Counted from the first letter of the stretch, positions 16,141-24,753 are shown. The stretch: 64,000 bases of DNA from Micromonospora antibiotica (GCF_017599305.1 NZ_JAGFWR010000002.1:620001-684000); one strand, 5' to 3'. The notes: generated by a model from the letters alone, not told the origin. Made by a program: numbers and translations.

Positions 16141-17903
16141 GGTCGGGGGTTCCTCTCGGCCGTGCCCGGGACAGCCGGGACGGAGTGCAGGTGCCGTCGG
16201 GGACGACCGCCCGGCCCGGTCGCCCGCAGGGCCAGCACCGCGATGTCGTCGTGGTCACCGTGCCCCAGCCAGTCGCAGGTGACCTGCTCGACCCGCTCGG
16301 CGAGCGCCGGGGCGGGCATCCGGTGGCAGGCGGTCACCGCATGGACCAACCGGTCCTGGCCGAACTGCTCGTCACCACGTCGACCGCCCCGGGCCTCGGT
16401 CACCCCGTCGCTGTAGAGCAGACAGGTCTCCCCCACGGCCAGGCGTACGGTGACCTCACCGACGCGGGGGTCGGGGACCACGCCGATCAGCATGCCGCGC
16501 AGCGGCACCGTCTCGACCTCGCCGGAGTTGCGCAGCACCAGCGGCGGCAGGTGCCCGCCACCGGCCATCGTCAGCGACAGGCCGCCGTCGCGGTGCGGGC
16601 GTACCGTGCCGAGCACCAGGGTGGCGAAGCGGCCCTGACCGTGCGCCTGGGTGGTCTCCAGCAGGGCGTCGTTGAGCAGCTTCACCAGCCGGCCGGGGTG
16701 CGACTCGACACGATGCAGCGCCTGGAGACACTGACGCAACTGGCCGGTGAAGACCGCGGCCTCCACCCCCTTGCCCGAGACGTCGCCGAGGAAGAACACC
16801 GCGCCACCGTCGGCCAGCCGGTGCGCGCCGTAGAAGTCGCCACCGATGCGCAGGCTCGCCTGCGCCGGCCGGTAGGCCGTCCCCCACTGCACGCCGGGCA
16901 CCTCGGGCGGCTCCACCGGCACCAGACTGGCCTGGAGGGTGTCGGCCACCTCGGCCTGGTTGCGGTAGAGGACCGCGGTGGTGAGCGCGGCGCCGGCCCG
17001 GGCGGCGAAGGCCCGGACGAGATCCAGGTCGGCCTCGTCGTACCAGCGGGTGCGGCGGGCCACCAGCAGCACCCCGGCCGGGGCGTCCCGGCCGGGCAGC
17101 GAGACCACCCGGGCGGTCACCTCCGACGTGGTCAGCCCCGGCAGCCAACCGGCCTCGACCGCCTGCTCGACGAGCCAGTCCACGGCATGCGGCTCGACAC
17201 CGGACAGCCCCTCGGCGATCGCCGGGGGCAGTGCGGCGGCGGGCAGCACGCCGCTGTCCACAGTGGGGGACTCGTGGTCGGCCCGGGTCGCCCGCCACCA
17301 CCGGGCCCGCCCGGACCGGGGCGCCAGCACCAGCACCGCCACCTCGGCCAGGGTGGGTACGGTCAGCCGGATGACGGCGGCGGCGGCCCGGTCGGGGTGC
17401 AGCGGGTTACCGAGCTTCTCCCCCACGACGGCGAGGAAGGCGGACCGGGCCCGCTCGGCGAGCAGCGCGTCCGCCCGGGAGACGCTGTCGGTGACGTCCT
17501 CGACATACAGACAGCTACGGGACCCGGACAGCGCCACCCGGCGGATCCGCAGCCGCCGGCCGTGATGGCCGAACCCGTCGGGGTCGGTGACCCCGGTCAG
17601 CACGGCGAGCCCGGCGGCGGCCAGGCGACGACCGGGCGTCACCTCGGGCAGCAACCGCGCGGCGACGGGGCTGACGTGCCTCACCACGCCGTCGGAGTCA
17701 CAGATGATCAGGCCCTCACGGAAGTGCTCGACGACCTCGGACCAGGCAGGCTCGGGCCGGGCGGGCTCGGGGCTGGTGCCGTCCGGTGCCAGCGGGGGCA
17801 GCACGGCGGGGGCGCCGACGGACCGGGCCGGAGCCCGTCCGGCACTCGGCGTGGAGATCCGTCCGTCGCCCGGGTCGAAACCCCTGACGTCGGCAGCAGC
17901 CAC
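16137..17903 (-). CDS. PAS-GAF-PP2C serine phosphatase (RsbU/SpoIIE-like)
   Basis: A 588-residue sensor phosphatase. After a Pro-rich N-terminus, a PAS-like domain (about 52-135, WSEVVEHFREGLIICDSDG) and a GAF domain (about 145-320) precede an SpoIIE-type PP2C domain (about 345-570). The latter has RIGGDFYG, FLGDVSGKG, YSDGVTEARG and HGDHDDIAVL, which hold the Mn/Mg-binding Asp residues. It would dephosphorylate a STAS antagonist to release a sigma factor. Its stop overlaps the start of the cobalamin-sensor gene. Three candidate STAS substrates are encoded within 3 kb, but no RsbW-type kinase is present in the island. Confidence 0.92.
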   Translation of the reverse strand: MAAADVRGFDPGDGRISTPSAGRAPARSVGAPAVLPPLAPDGTSPEPARPEPAWSEVVEHFREGLIICDSDGVVRHVSPVAARLLPEVTPGRRLAAAGLAVLTGVTDPDGFGHHGRRLRIRRVALSGSRSCLYVEDVTDSVSRADALLAERARSAFLAVVGEKLGNPLHPDRAAAAVIRLTVPTLAEVAVLVLAPRSGRARWWRATRADHESPTVDSGVLPAAALPPAIAEGLSGVEPHAVDWLVEQAVEAGWLPGLTTSEVTARVVSLPGRDAPAGVLLVARRTRWYDEADLDLVRAFAARAGAALTTAVLYRNQAEVADTLQASLVPVEPPEVPGVQWGTAYRPAQASLRIGGDFYGAHRLADGGAVFFLGDVSGKGVEAAVFTGQLRQCLQALHRVESHPGRLVKLLNDALLETTQAHGQGRFATLVLGTVRPHRDGGLSLTMAGGGHLPPLVLRNSGEVETVPLRGMLIGVVPDPRVGEVTVRLAVGETCLLYSDGVTEARGGRRGDEQFGQDRLVHAVTACHRMPAPALAERVEQVTCDWLGHGDHDDIAVLALRATGPGGRPRRHLHSVPAVPGTAERNPRP

Positions 17904-18126
17904 CAGCTGAGCCCCACTCCCCTTGTCACCGTCCGCCTGTCACCGTTCGCCGGGCCGCGGAGGTCGTCCGTATGCGCCAATCTGTTCCGCTCAGCCTACG
18001 CCGCACGGCCGGTTCCGCCACCGCACGGCACCCGGCGGCCCGGATACGCGCTCCTGCGGACCCGCCGGGAGATTGTTACGATCCGGCTGATCCAGCCCGA
18101 CCGTCGACCCTGCGGAAAGGCGCGCT
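17904..18126. other. Divergent intergenic region between PP2C and STAS genes
   Basis: These 223 bp must hold the outward promoters for the PP2C (minus) and STAS (plus) genes. The only motif I can point to is TACGAT at 18077-18082, a plausible plus-strand -10 box 45 bp before the STAS GTG. No clear -35 or operator was found. Confidence 0.35.
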
Positions 18127-18519
18127 GTGGCATCCCCTGGCAGGACTTTCGAAGCTGCCCCACTGACCATGTCGGTCGACGGGTCCGACCCCCGGTCACC
18201 GGTCATCTCGGTCGGGGGTGAGCTGGCCTACACCACCTCCGCGCCGTTGCGCGCCGAGATCGACCGGTTGCTCACGGGCCGGCCTCCGGTGATCGTCATC
18301 GACTTCGCCGGCCTGACCTTCATCGACAGCACCGGGTTGTCGGTCATCGTGCACGCCTGGCGCGAGGGCCAGCGGGCCGGGACACTGATCCGCCTGCGAG
18401 CCACGCCCCGGTTCCTGGGGACCATCCTGGACATGACGGGGGTCACCGGGCTACTGGCCCGTCAGGCGCCGGAGCAGTCCGCTGTCGCCGCACCGAAGCC
18501 ACCCGCCGCCACCGTCTGA
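18127..18519 (+). CDS. STAS-domain anti-anti-sigma factor
   Basis: A 130-residue SpoIIAA/RsbV-like protein. SVGGELAYTTSAPLRAEIDRL opens the fold, and FAGLTFIDSTGLSVIV holds the phosphorylatable Ser in DSTG. The C-terminal 15 residues are Ala/Pro-rich. The start is GTG 18127 with GGAAAGG upstream; an internal ATG 14 codons in is a weaker alternative. It is transcribed away from the PP2C gene and followed by a strong hairpin. Confidence 0.87.
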   Translation: MASPGRTFEAAPLTMSVDGSDPRSPVISVGGELAYTTSAPLRAEIDRLLTGRPPVIVIDFAGLTFIDSTGLSVIVHAWREGQRAGTLIRLRATPRFLGTILDMTGVTGLLARQAPEQSAVAAPKPPAATV

Positions 18520-18550
18520 ACCCCCGGCGACCGCGCCCGGCCCGGGTGGA

Positions 18551-18592
18551 TCCCAGCAACCCCCGACGTTTCCCGGTCCGGGGTTGCTGGGA
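18551..18592 (+). terminator. 13-bp perfect hairpin between two STAS genes
   Basis: TCCCAGCAACCCC (18551-18563) pairs perfectly with GGGGTTGCTGGGA (18580-18592) around a 16-nt loop. It begins 31 bp after the stop of the first STAS gene and ends 10 bp before the start of the next. It may terminate the first transcript, attenuate the second, or be an operator; there is no U-tract. Confidence 0.7.
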
Positions 18593-18602
18593 ACATGAGG
18601 GC

Positions 18603-18956
18603 GTGCGCCCGCAGCTGTTGTCCATCGAGGTGACCCGGCCCGATGCCGGCCACGCCCGGCTGCGGCTGACCGGTGACCTCGACTTCGACACCGCTCCGGA
18701 GCTGCTCGACGCGGCGGCCCGGGTCCGCGCGGACGGCTGCCACGAGCTGACGGTCGACCTCGGCGGGGTCGGCCTGTGCGACTCGTCGGGCCTGAGCGCC
18801 TTCCTGGTGCTCAGCCGGGGCGGCGTCGGGCCGCTGCGGCTGACCGGGGTGGGTGACCGGCTCCAGCAGTTGCTCGACCGCACCGGCCTGACCGAGCTGC
18901 TCGCCGTGGAGCGACCGACGGCAGGTGCCGCCGACGACGTCCGCGAGGTGGGCTGA
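18603..18956 (+). CDS. STAS-domain protein
   Basis: A 117-residue STAS protein (LRLTGDLDFDTAPELLDAA, then VGLCDSSGLSAFLVL with the phosphoacceptor-type Ser in DSSG). GTG 18603 is taken as start: an earlier in-frame GTG at 18546 would require translation through the 13-bp hairpin and adds no conserved residues. The third STAS protein of the island. It may compete for the same anti-sigma partner or serve another. Confidence 0.82.
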   Translation: MRPQLLSIEVTRPDAGHARLRLTGDLDFDTAPELLDAAARVRADGCHELTVDLGGVGLCDSSGLSAFLVLSRGGVGPLRLTGVGDRLQQLLDRTGLTELLAVERPTAGAADDVREVG

Positions 18957-18957
18957 G

Positions 18958-19022
18958 CCACCCGGCTGCCGGGGTGGCCCCCGACCCTGGGACCAGGGGC
19001 CGGGGGCCGGGAGGGGGTCGGG
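18958..19022. terminator. Nested hairpins between convergent genes
   Basis: CCACCCGG/CCGGGGTGG (18958-18977) is followed by CCCGACCC (18980-18987) pairing with GGGTCGGG (19015-19022), and an inner palindrome CCCTGGGACCAGGG (18985-18998). The group lies right after the STAS stop and before the stop of the facing gene, consistent with bidirectional termination. Confidence 0.7.
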
Positions 19023-19104
19023 CGGGTCAGCTGCGCCCCGGTCCTGTTCGTGCCGGGACCGGCGGCGGGCGGCCCGGTCGACCCCGTCGGCGTACGGGCG
19101 GCGG

Positions 19105-19440
19105 TCATCCGGCGACGGCGGGCTCCTGCGTCACGACGGCGGGTTGCCGGCGGGGACCGGTCGACCGGACCTCGACGGGGGAGGGTCGTTCGACGTCCTC
19201 CGGAGGACCGGAATCGGGCAGCTGGAACAGGTAACGGACGAATCCCCCACCCGACTCGTTCTCCTCCGCTCCCGGCCACTGCCCGGCGCAGTCCACACCG
19301 ACGACCTCACGACCGGAACCGTCGGCCTCCTCCACCAGCGCCCAGAGGCTCACTGGGTAGCACCGGGTCGCCTCGGGGCCGATCCGCCACCGCGAGTACC
19401 AGCCGGGACGAGCCGGAACAATCTCCACGATCCTCTTCAT
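19105..19440 (-). CDS. Hypothetical protein (111 aa)
   Basis: A 111-residue soluble protein, not recognised. The first about 80 residues look folded (KRIVEIVPARPGWYSRWRIG, WALVEEADGSGREVVGVDC, FVRYLFQLP), with several Trp/Tyr; the last about 30 are Pro/Arg-rich and probably disordered. ATG 19440 has GGAAGGGAAGG upstream. It is monocistronic and faces the STAS gene. Confidence 0.65.
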   Translation of the reverse strand: MKRIVEIVPARPGWYSRWRIGPEATRCYPVSLWALVEEADGSGREVVGVDCAGQWPGAEENESGGGFVRYLFQLPDSGPPEDVERPSPVEVRSTGPRRQPAVVTQEPAVAG

Positions 19441-19596
19441 GACGACCTTCCCTTCCGCGTGCCTCGGAAGACCTCCGGTCGCCTCGATGGTCTGCCCCGG
19501 ACGGGTGAGCGCCCCTCACCCCCGGCGAGTGAAGCCACCGCCCGCCGGAGTCCGGCAGAACGGTTTCCGGGCGCCGACCGGGGGTAGCCGCGCCGG

Positions 19597-20685
19597 ATGG
19601 GGACCACCGACGATCGTCGTACCGCCCGCCGGGCGCTGATCGTGATCGGTCTGGTGTTGGCGGTCGTCATCGGGCTCGGCCTGCTCTGGTCCACCCGTCG
19701 GGTGCTGATCTGGATCCTGCTCGCGGCGTTCCTCGCGACGGCCCTCAAACCCCTGGTGGACCGGGTGGAGCGCCGGCTGGTGCGGCACCGGGCCACGGCC
19801 ACCCTGCTGGTCTTCCTGGCCGTGTTCGGGCTGCTGGCGGCGGTGGGCGCGGTGATCCTGGTGCCGCTGCTGGACGAGCTGGGCCGGTTCGCCGACCGGG
19901 CCCCCGAACTGCTGCGGCAGGCCCGCGCCGGGCAGGGACCGCTGGGCGGCCTGCTCGACCGGACCGGCCTGCTGGACTACGCCCGTCGCCACGGCGACCA
20001 GGTCCAGCGGTACGGCGGTGAGCTGCGCCAGCCGGCGGTGGAACTGTTCCGGGGCGTCCTGCGGACCCTCGCCGGCCTGGTCACCGTCGTCGTGCTGGCC
20101 TACCTCATGGTCCTGGAGGCGCCCTGGATCATCCGGACCATGCTCGGGGCGGTCGGTGCCGGCACGGGGGTGCGGTTGCGGCGGATCGGGCGGGGCACCT
20201 CGCGGGTCATCACCGGCTATCTCAGCGGCAACCTGCTGATCAGCGTGATCTGCGGACTGGGGACGTATGTCGTGCTGGTGCTGGTGGGGGTGCCGTTCGC
20301 GGCGGTGATCGCGCTACTGGTGGGGATCGCCGACCTGGTTCCGCTGGTCGGCGCGACGCTCGGGGCGGTCGTCGCGTCCGGGGCCGGCTTCCTGCGCTCC
20401 CCCACCGCCGGGCTGGTGGTGCTGGTCTTCTTCGTCGTCTACCAGCAGGTGGAGAACCATCTGCTGCAACCGCTGATCATGTCCCGGGCGGTCCGGCTGA
20501 ACCCGCTCACCGTGCTGGTCAGCGTGCTCGTCGCGGCCGAGTTGGCCGGGCTGGTCGGGGCGCTGTTGGCCATCCCGGCGGCCGGAGTCGTCCAGGTGCT
20601 GGTGCGCGAGTTCGGGCCCGCCGGCCGCCGCAGGGGTGACGATGTCGGCGGGTCCGACGCGGCCCGGTCCGGCCGCCGGGGGTGA
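19597..20685 (+). CDS. AI-2E family transporter (UPF0118 permease)
   Basis: A 362-residue membrane protein of the TqsA/YdiK/PerM family. Two N-terminal helix pairs (about 12-55 and 65-95) flank a basic cytoplasmic segment, a long soluble helix-rich part follows (about 100-165), and the conserved C-terminal half has GYLSGNLLISVICGLGTY, LVGIADLVPLVGATLG and YQQVENHLLQPLIM, the most diagnostic segments. Members export signalling molecules or exchange ions; the substrate is unknown here. Its TGA lies in the loop of a 15-bp hairpin. Confidence 0.9.
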   Translation: MGTTDDRRTARRALIVIGLVLAVVIGLGLLWSTRRVLIWILLAAFLATALKPLVDRVERRLVRHRATATLLVFLAVFGLLAAVGAVILVPLLDELGRFADRAPELLRQARAGQGPLGGLLDRTGLLDYARRHGDQVQRYGGELRQPAVELFRGVLRTLAGLVTVVVLAYLMVLEAPWIIRTMLGAVGAGTGVRLRRIGRGTSRVITGYLSGNLLISVICGLGTYVVLVLVGVPFAAVIALLVGIADLVPLVGATLGAVVASGAGFLRSPTAGLVVLVFFVVYQQVENHLLQPLIMSRAVRLNPLTVLVSVLVAAELAGLVGALLAIPAAGVVQVLVREFGPAGRRRGDDVGGSDAARSGRRG

Positions 20686-20701
20686 GCCGGCGGCCGGACC
20701 G
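20665..20701. terminator. 15-bp perfect hairpin terminator with the stop codon in its loop
   Basis: CGGTCCGGCCGCCGG (20665-20679) pairs perfectly with CCGGCGGCCGGACCG (20687-20701) around a 7-nt loop that contains the TGA of the transporter gene. Convergent genes end at 20685 (+) and 20713 (-), so it can end both transcripts. Confidence 0.85.
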
Positions 20702-20712
20702 ATCAGCTTCGG

Positions 20713-22014
20713 TCAGCGGGTGCGCGCCGGCACCTCGGGCGAGGAACTCTCCAACGGCACGGCGTTGGCCGGGACCAGGCCGAGCTGCGTCGCCGGGCGG
20801 GTCAGCGCGGCGTCGAGCACCCAGTCGGCGCTCACCCGCGCCCGGTTGCCGGGCATCGCCAGCAGATGGTAGCCCCGGGTGACCGCCTTGGCGGGCAACC
20901 CGGACAGCGACAGTTTCAGCGGGTTGGCCGCCGCGTCCTTCCCACCGAGGTCGACCACCCAACCCAGGTCGTGGTGCTTGTACGGGTGACGCCGGCCCTG
21001 GCCGTAGGAGGCGGCGATGTTGCGCGCCACGAGCTTGCCCTGCCGCTGCGCGTGCTGGGCGGTCATCGTGCAGACCTGGCCGGGGCGGGTCAGGTCCGGC
21101 ACGGCGGCGGCGTCGCCGCAGGCGTACACCTCGGGGAAACCGGGGACGTTGAGGTACTCGTCGACCACCAACCGGCCCTTCTCGGTCCGCAGCCCCAACT
21201 CGGCCACGAACGGGTCGGGACGGACCCCGACGCACCAGGCCAGCGTGCAGGTCGGGACGTACTCGCCGTCGGTGAGGTGTACCCCGTCGGCGGTGGCCTC
21301 GGCGACCGAGGTGCCCATCCGGACGTCGACACCCCGACGACGCAGCACCCGGTCGGCGGTGCGCGACATCCGCTCGTCCAGCTCCGGCAGGACCCGGGGG
21401 GCGACGTCCAGCAGCATCCACCGGGGCCGGACCGTCAACCGGGGGCGTTGCGCGTGCAACGCGTCGGTGAAGAGCTGCCCGTGCGCGGCGACCTCGGTGC
21501 CGGTGTAGCCCGCGCCCACCACCACGAAGGTGGCGCGGGCCTGCTGCTCGGCCGGGTCCTGCGCCTGCTCGGCCAGCTCGATCTGCCGGACCACGTGGTC
21601 GTGCAGGTAGACCGCCTCGGGCAGGCCCCGGAAGCCGTGGGCGTACTCGGTCACCCCGGGGATGGGCAGCAGCTTGTTGACGCTGCCGACGCAGAGCACC
21701 AGCCGGTCGTAGGCCAGTTGGCCCCGCTCCCCCTCCGGGTTGGCGAAACCCACCCAGCGGTTGGCCAGGTCGACCCGGTCGGCCTCGCCGACGACGACCC
21801 GCACCCCGGGCAGGGTGCCGGTCAACGGAACCGAGATCCGGGTCGGCTCGACCACCCCGGCGGCCACCTCGGGCAGCAACGGCAGATAGAGGAAGTAGTC
21901 GGTCGAGTTCAGCAGCACGACCTCGGCCCGCCCACCGGCCAACCGCCGCAACGTCTTCGCCGCGTGGTAACCGGCGAAACCGGCGCCCACGATCACCACA
22001 CGAGGTTTCGTCAT
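20713..22014 (-). CDS. NAD(P)/FAD-dependent oxidoreductase, type II NADH dehydrogenase-like
   Basis: A 433-residue two-dinucleotide-binding flavoprotein of the NDH-2 family, which passes electrons from NADH to quinone at the inner membrane face without pumping protons. The FAD site is VVIVGAGFAGYHAA, the NADH site FVVVGAGYTGTEVA, and the second FAD segment VYACGDAAAVP, followed by AQHAQRQGKLVARNI typical of NDH-2. A C-terminal amphipathic segment is present. ATG 22014 has GGGAG upstream; longer in-frame extensions run into the GC-rich divergent region. Monocistronic, diverging from a secreted-protein gene. Confidence 0.88.
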   Translation of the reverse strand: MTKPRVVIVGAGFAGYHAAKTLRRLAGGRAEVVLLNSTDYFLYLPLLPEVAAGVVEPTRISVPLTGTLPGVRVVVGEADRVDLANRWVGFANPEGERGQLAYDRLVLCVGSVNKLLPIPGVTEYAHGFRGLPEAVYLHDHVVRQIELAEQAQDPAEQQARATFVVVGAGYTGTEVAAHGQLFTDALHAQRPRLTVRPRWMLLDVAPRVLPELDERMSRTADRVLRRRGVDVRMGTSVAEATADGVHLTDGEYVPTCTLAWCVGVRPDPFVAELGLRTEKGRLVVDEYLNVPGFPEVYACGDAAAVPDLTRPGQVCTMTAQHAQRQGKLVARNIAASYGQGRRHPYKHHDLGWVVDLGGKDAAANPLKLSLSGLPAKAVTRGYHLLAMPGNRARVSADWVLDAALTRPATQLGLVPANAVPLESSSPEVPARTR

Positions 22015-22310
22015 GCCCGCTCCCTTCCCGGCGGTCAGCACGACAAACGTGTCGGATCGCCCCGGCACCGTCGCGCCGGAGCGGAGCGGAGCGCGCCGGG
22101 GCGGGGCGGAGCGGGGCGGCCGGTGACCCGGAGTCATCGTTCCCGCCGCCGCGCGAGGACGCGTGCGGTGCACGAGGGCGTTCCGGCCCGCCTGATACAT
22201 CAGTGACGGGGTCCCGACTGTAGTCACACCGCGTAGACGACACCGTTGCTTTCGGCGCGCCTTCCGCTCACGCTGAGTTCCTGTTCGACCACCACCAATC
22301 GGAGGGACAG
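22015..22310. other. Divergent intergenic region
   Basis: These 296 bp separate the NADH dehydrogenase (minus) and secreted-protein (plus) genes. They hold a purine-skewed run of GGAGC/GGGGC repeats at 22078-22123 and two short inverted words, TGATACATCA (about 22192-22201) and GACTGTAGTC (about 22216-22225), possibly operator-like. I could not fix a promoter with confidence. Confidence 0.4.
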
Positions 22311-23396
22311 ATGAGAGTTCGCCGTGTCGTCGCCGTCGCACTGGCCGCCCTGCTGGCGGCCGTGGGGCTCGCGCCGACCGCACCCGCCGCGGCGGCCACC
22401 GCGGACCGGTGGGGTTTCGCCTACGTCGACAACCCCACCGTCACCAGCTGGACCGTGCTGGACACCACCCGGCAGTGGGGCACCTGGAAGACCGCCTTCC
22501 CGGCCGCCTGGGCCACCGGCATCAAGCTCGCCCCGGGCCGGTTCCAGGTGCGCTTCCCGCAGATCGGTGCCGGTGCGCGCGGGGTGCCGCACGTGACCCC
22601 GGTGGACCGGGCCGGGCACTACTGCACCGTGGTGCGCTGGTTCCAGTCGGGCACCGACGAGATCGTCGACGTGCAGTGCTTCGCCCCCGGCGGCACCCGC
22701 GACGACAGCCGGTTCACCGTGCTGTGGACCGCCAGCTCCGGGGTGCTGCCGGCCGGCACCGCACACGCCTACGTCCAGGGCGGGGTCAGCGGCCTGGTCC
22801 AGTCGTACGTGTCCACCGGGGCCCCCGCCGCGCTGGCCCCGCTGGGGGTCGGGCAGTGGTCGGTGCGGCTGCCCGGGGTCGGGCTGGCCGGGGTGCTGGC
22901 CGGCAACGTGCAGGCCACCGCGATCCAGCCGAACGCCGGTCCGCGCCGGTGCACCGTCGCCCGGTGGGGCGCCTCCGGCACCGACGTACTGGTCTACGTG
23001 TTCTGCTTCGACCAGGCCGGAGCGCCGGTGAACACCGACTTCACCCTCTCCTACCACCGGGGCCGGTCGGTGATCGGGTCGCTGGCCCCGCCGAAGTTCT
23101 TCGGTCACCTGGCCAGCGCGGCGGGCGGCCCCACCAACGACAACTCCCAGCTCGGGGTGGGCGTCAACACCATCGCGCCGCTCGCACCGGCCGGCCGCTA
23201 CCTGGTCACCTTCAAGCAGCTCGGCCAGAAGGAGACGCACGCCCAGGTCACCGCGCAGGGCACCGGGCCCAACTACTGCAACCTGACCCAGCCGTGGTCG
23301 TACGCGGTGGACGCCCCGGTGGACGTGATCTGTTTCGACAACACCGGCACACCCGCGCCGTACCAGGTGCTGGTCGCCTTCACCTCCCGCATCTGA
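22311..23396 (+). CDS. Secreted protein with three related beta-rich repeats
   Basis: A 361-residue exported protein of unknown function. The Sec signal peptide ends at APAAAATA (about residue 30). The mature chain has three repeats of about 100 residues, each ending in a paired-Cys block: YCTVVRWFQSGTDEIVDVQCF, CTVARWGASGTDVLVYVFCF and CNLTQPWSYAVDAPVDVICF. The pattern C-x(14-16)-C within each repeat suggests one disulphide per unit. GGAGGGA precedes ATG 22311. A surface or extracellular binding role is plausible but not shown. Confidence 0.8.
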   Translation: MRVRRVVAVALAALLAAVGLAPTAPAAAATADRWGFAYVDNPTVTSWTVLDTTRQWGTWKTAFPAAWATGIKLAPGRFQVRFPQIGAGARGVPHVTPVDRAGHYCTVVRWFQSGTDEIVDVQCFAPGGTRDDSRFTVLWTASSGVLPAGTAHAYVQGGVSGLVQSYVSTGAPAALAPLGVGQWSVRLPGVGLAGVLAGNVQATAIQPNAGPRRCTVARWGASGTDVLVYVFCFDQAGAPVNTDFTLSYHRGRSVIGSLAPPKFFGHLASAAGGPTNDNSQLGVGVNTIAPLAPAGRYLVTFKQLGQKETHAQVTAQGTGPNYCNLTQPWSYAVDAPVDVICFDNTGTPAPYQVLVAFTSRI

Positions 23397-23403
23397 GTCG
23401 GAC

Positions 23404-23442
23404 GTCGATGCCCGCCGGTGCACGGCACGGGCGGGCATCGAC
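23404..23442 (+). terminator. 13-bp perfect hairpin terminator
   Basis: GTCGATGCCCGCC (23404-23416) pairs with GGCGGGCATCGAC (23430-23442) around a 13-nt loop, starting 7 bp after the stop of the secreted-protein gene. The rest of the 224-bp gap before the LacI gene shows no clear signal. Confidence 0.85.
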
Positions 23443-23620
23443 CCGGGCGACGCCGCCGTACCGCCAGCACCCGCCCGGCCGGCACGTGCCGGGGCCGTCG
23501 CCGCCCCGCCCAACCCGTGGACCGGGTGCCGCACGTCGTCTCCGCTTCCCGGCCGGTTCGGCTAGCGTTGTCGGACCGTCGCCCCGGCGGCCGAGCCACG
23601 AGCAGCACGAAGGTGAGCCG

Positions 23621-24652
23621 ATGGGACCGAAGGCGAGCATCCGGGACGTCGCCGCCGCGGCGGGCGTCTCGGTGACCACCGTGTCCCACGTGTTGAACAA
23701 CAAGTCCGGCACCCGGGTCAGCGCACAGACCCGGGAACGGGTCGAGGCGGTGGCCCGGCAACTCGGTTACGCGGCGAACGGGCTGGCCCGGGGGCTACGG
23801 CTGCAACGGTCGTACGCGCTGGGGCTGCTCGGCGACGTCATCGCCGCCACCGGGCAGGCCGGGCGGCTCATCCTCGGCGCACAGGAGACCGCATCGGCAC
23901 GCGGGTGGGTGCTCCTGCTCACCACCGGACGCGACCTCGAGGCCGAACGGCGGGAGATCCGGGCGCTGTCGCGGCACCGGGTCGACGGCGTGCTCTACGC
24001 GACCACGGACCACCGGGTGGTGCGGGTCCCCGACGAGCTGCGCCCGATGCCGGTGGTGCTGCTCAACGCCCGCAGCGACGACGCCACGCTCCCCTCGGTG
24101 GTGCCGGACGAACGCGGTGGCGCCGCCGCGGCGGTGCGGGAACTGCTCGCCCACGGGCACCGCCGGATCGGTTTCGTCACCACCGTCGACGACGTTCCCG
24201 CCGCGCGGGGCCGGCTGCTCGGCTACCGCGAGGCGCTGTGGGCCGCCGGGGTCCCGTACCGGCCGGAGCTGGTACGTGCCGACGTCGGCGACCCCGCCGG
24301 CGGGCACCGGGCCGCCCGCGTCCTGCTCGACGCGGCCGACCGGCCGACCGCGTTGTTCTGTTTCACCGACCGGATGGCGATGGGCGTCTACCGGGCCGCC
24401 GCCGAACTCGGCCTGCGGGTGCCGCAGGAGCTGTCGGTGGTCGGCTCCGACAACCAGGAGGTCATCGCGGACGGGTTGTTCCCCGCGCTGACCACCGTGG
24501 CGTTGCCGCATCACGGGATGGGCGCGTGGGCGGTCGAGACGATGGTGGAGCTGCTCGACCGGCCGAAGGGGGCCCGCCGCCGGGTGGCCCGGCACGTCGC
24601 CATGCCCTGCCCGCTGGTCCGCCGGGCGTCGGTCGCCGCCGCACCGCACTGA
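23621..24652 (+). CDS. LacI family transcriptional regulator
   Basis: A 343-residue LacI/GalR-type regulator. HTH SIRDVAAAAGVSVTTVSHVLNN (about 6-27) is followed by the hinge VEAVARQLGYAANGLAR and a ligand domain (..YALGLLGDVIAAT.. to ..ELSVVGSDNQEVIADGL..). ATG 23621 has GAAGGTGAG upstream. It is a lone gene; neither neighbour is an obvious sugar operon, so its target is probably elsewhere. Confidence 0.9.
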   Translation: MGPKASIRDVAAAAGVSVTTVSHVLNNKSGTRVSAQTRERVEAVARQLGYAANGLARGLRLQRSYALGLLGDVIAATGQAGRLILGAQETASARGWVLLLTTGRDLEAERREIRALSRHRVDGVLYATTDHRVVRVPDELRPMPVVLLNARSDDATLPSVVPDERGGAAAAVRELLAHGHRRIGFVTTVDDVPAARGRLLGYREALWAAGVPYRPELVRADVGDPAGGHRAARVLLDAADRPTALFCFTDRMAMGVYRAAAELGLRVPQELSVVGSDNQEVIADGLFPALTTVALPHHGMGAWAVETMVELLDRPKGARRRVARHVAMPCPLVRRASVAAAPH

Positions 24653-24680
24653 CCGGCGGAACCCGCGGGTGCCGACCGCG

Positions 24681-24705
24681 GGCCCGGACCACCCGGGTCC
24701 GGGCC
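24681..24705. terminator. 10-bp hairpin between convergent genes
   Basis: GGCCCGGACC (24681-24690) and GGTCCGGGCC (24696-24705) form a perfect stem with a 5-nt loop, 28 bp after the LacI stop and 48 bp before the facing stop at 24754. Confidence 0.8.
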
Positions 24706-24753
24706 GTCCGGCCGCACCCCGCGACGGCGGCGGGGACGAAGGCAGGTGGCTGG

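Noticed and set aside
18546..18602. N-terminal extension of the third STAS gene from GTG 18546
   Set aside because: It would be encoded by the 13-bp hairpin and matches no STAS residues.
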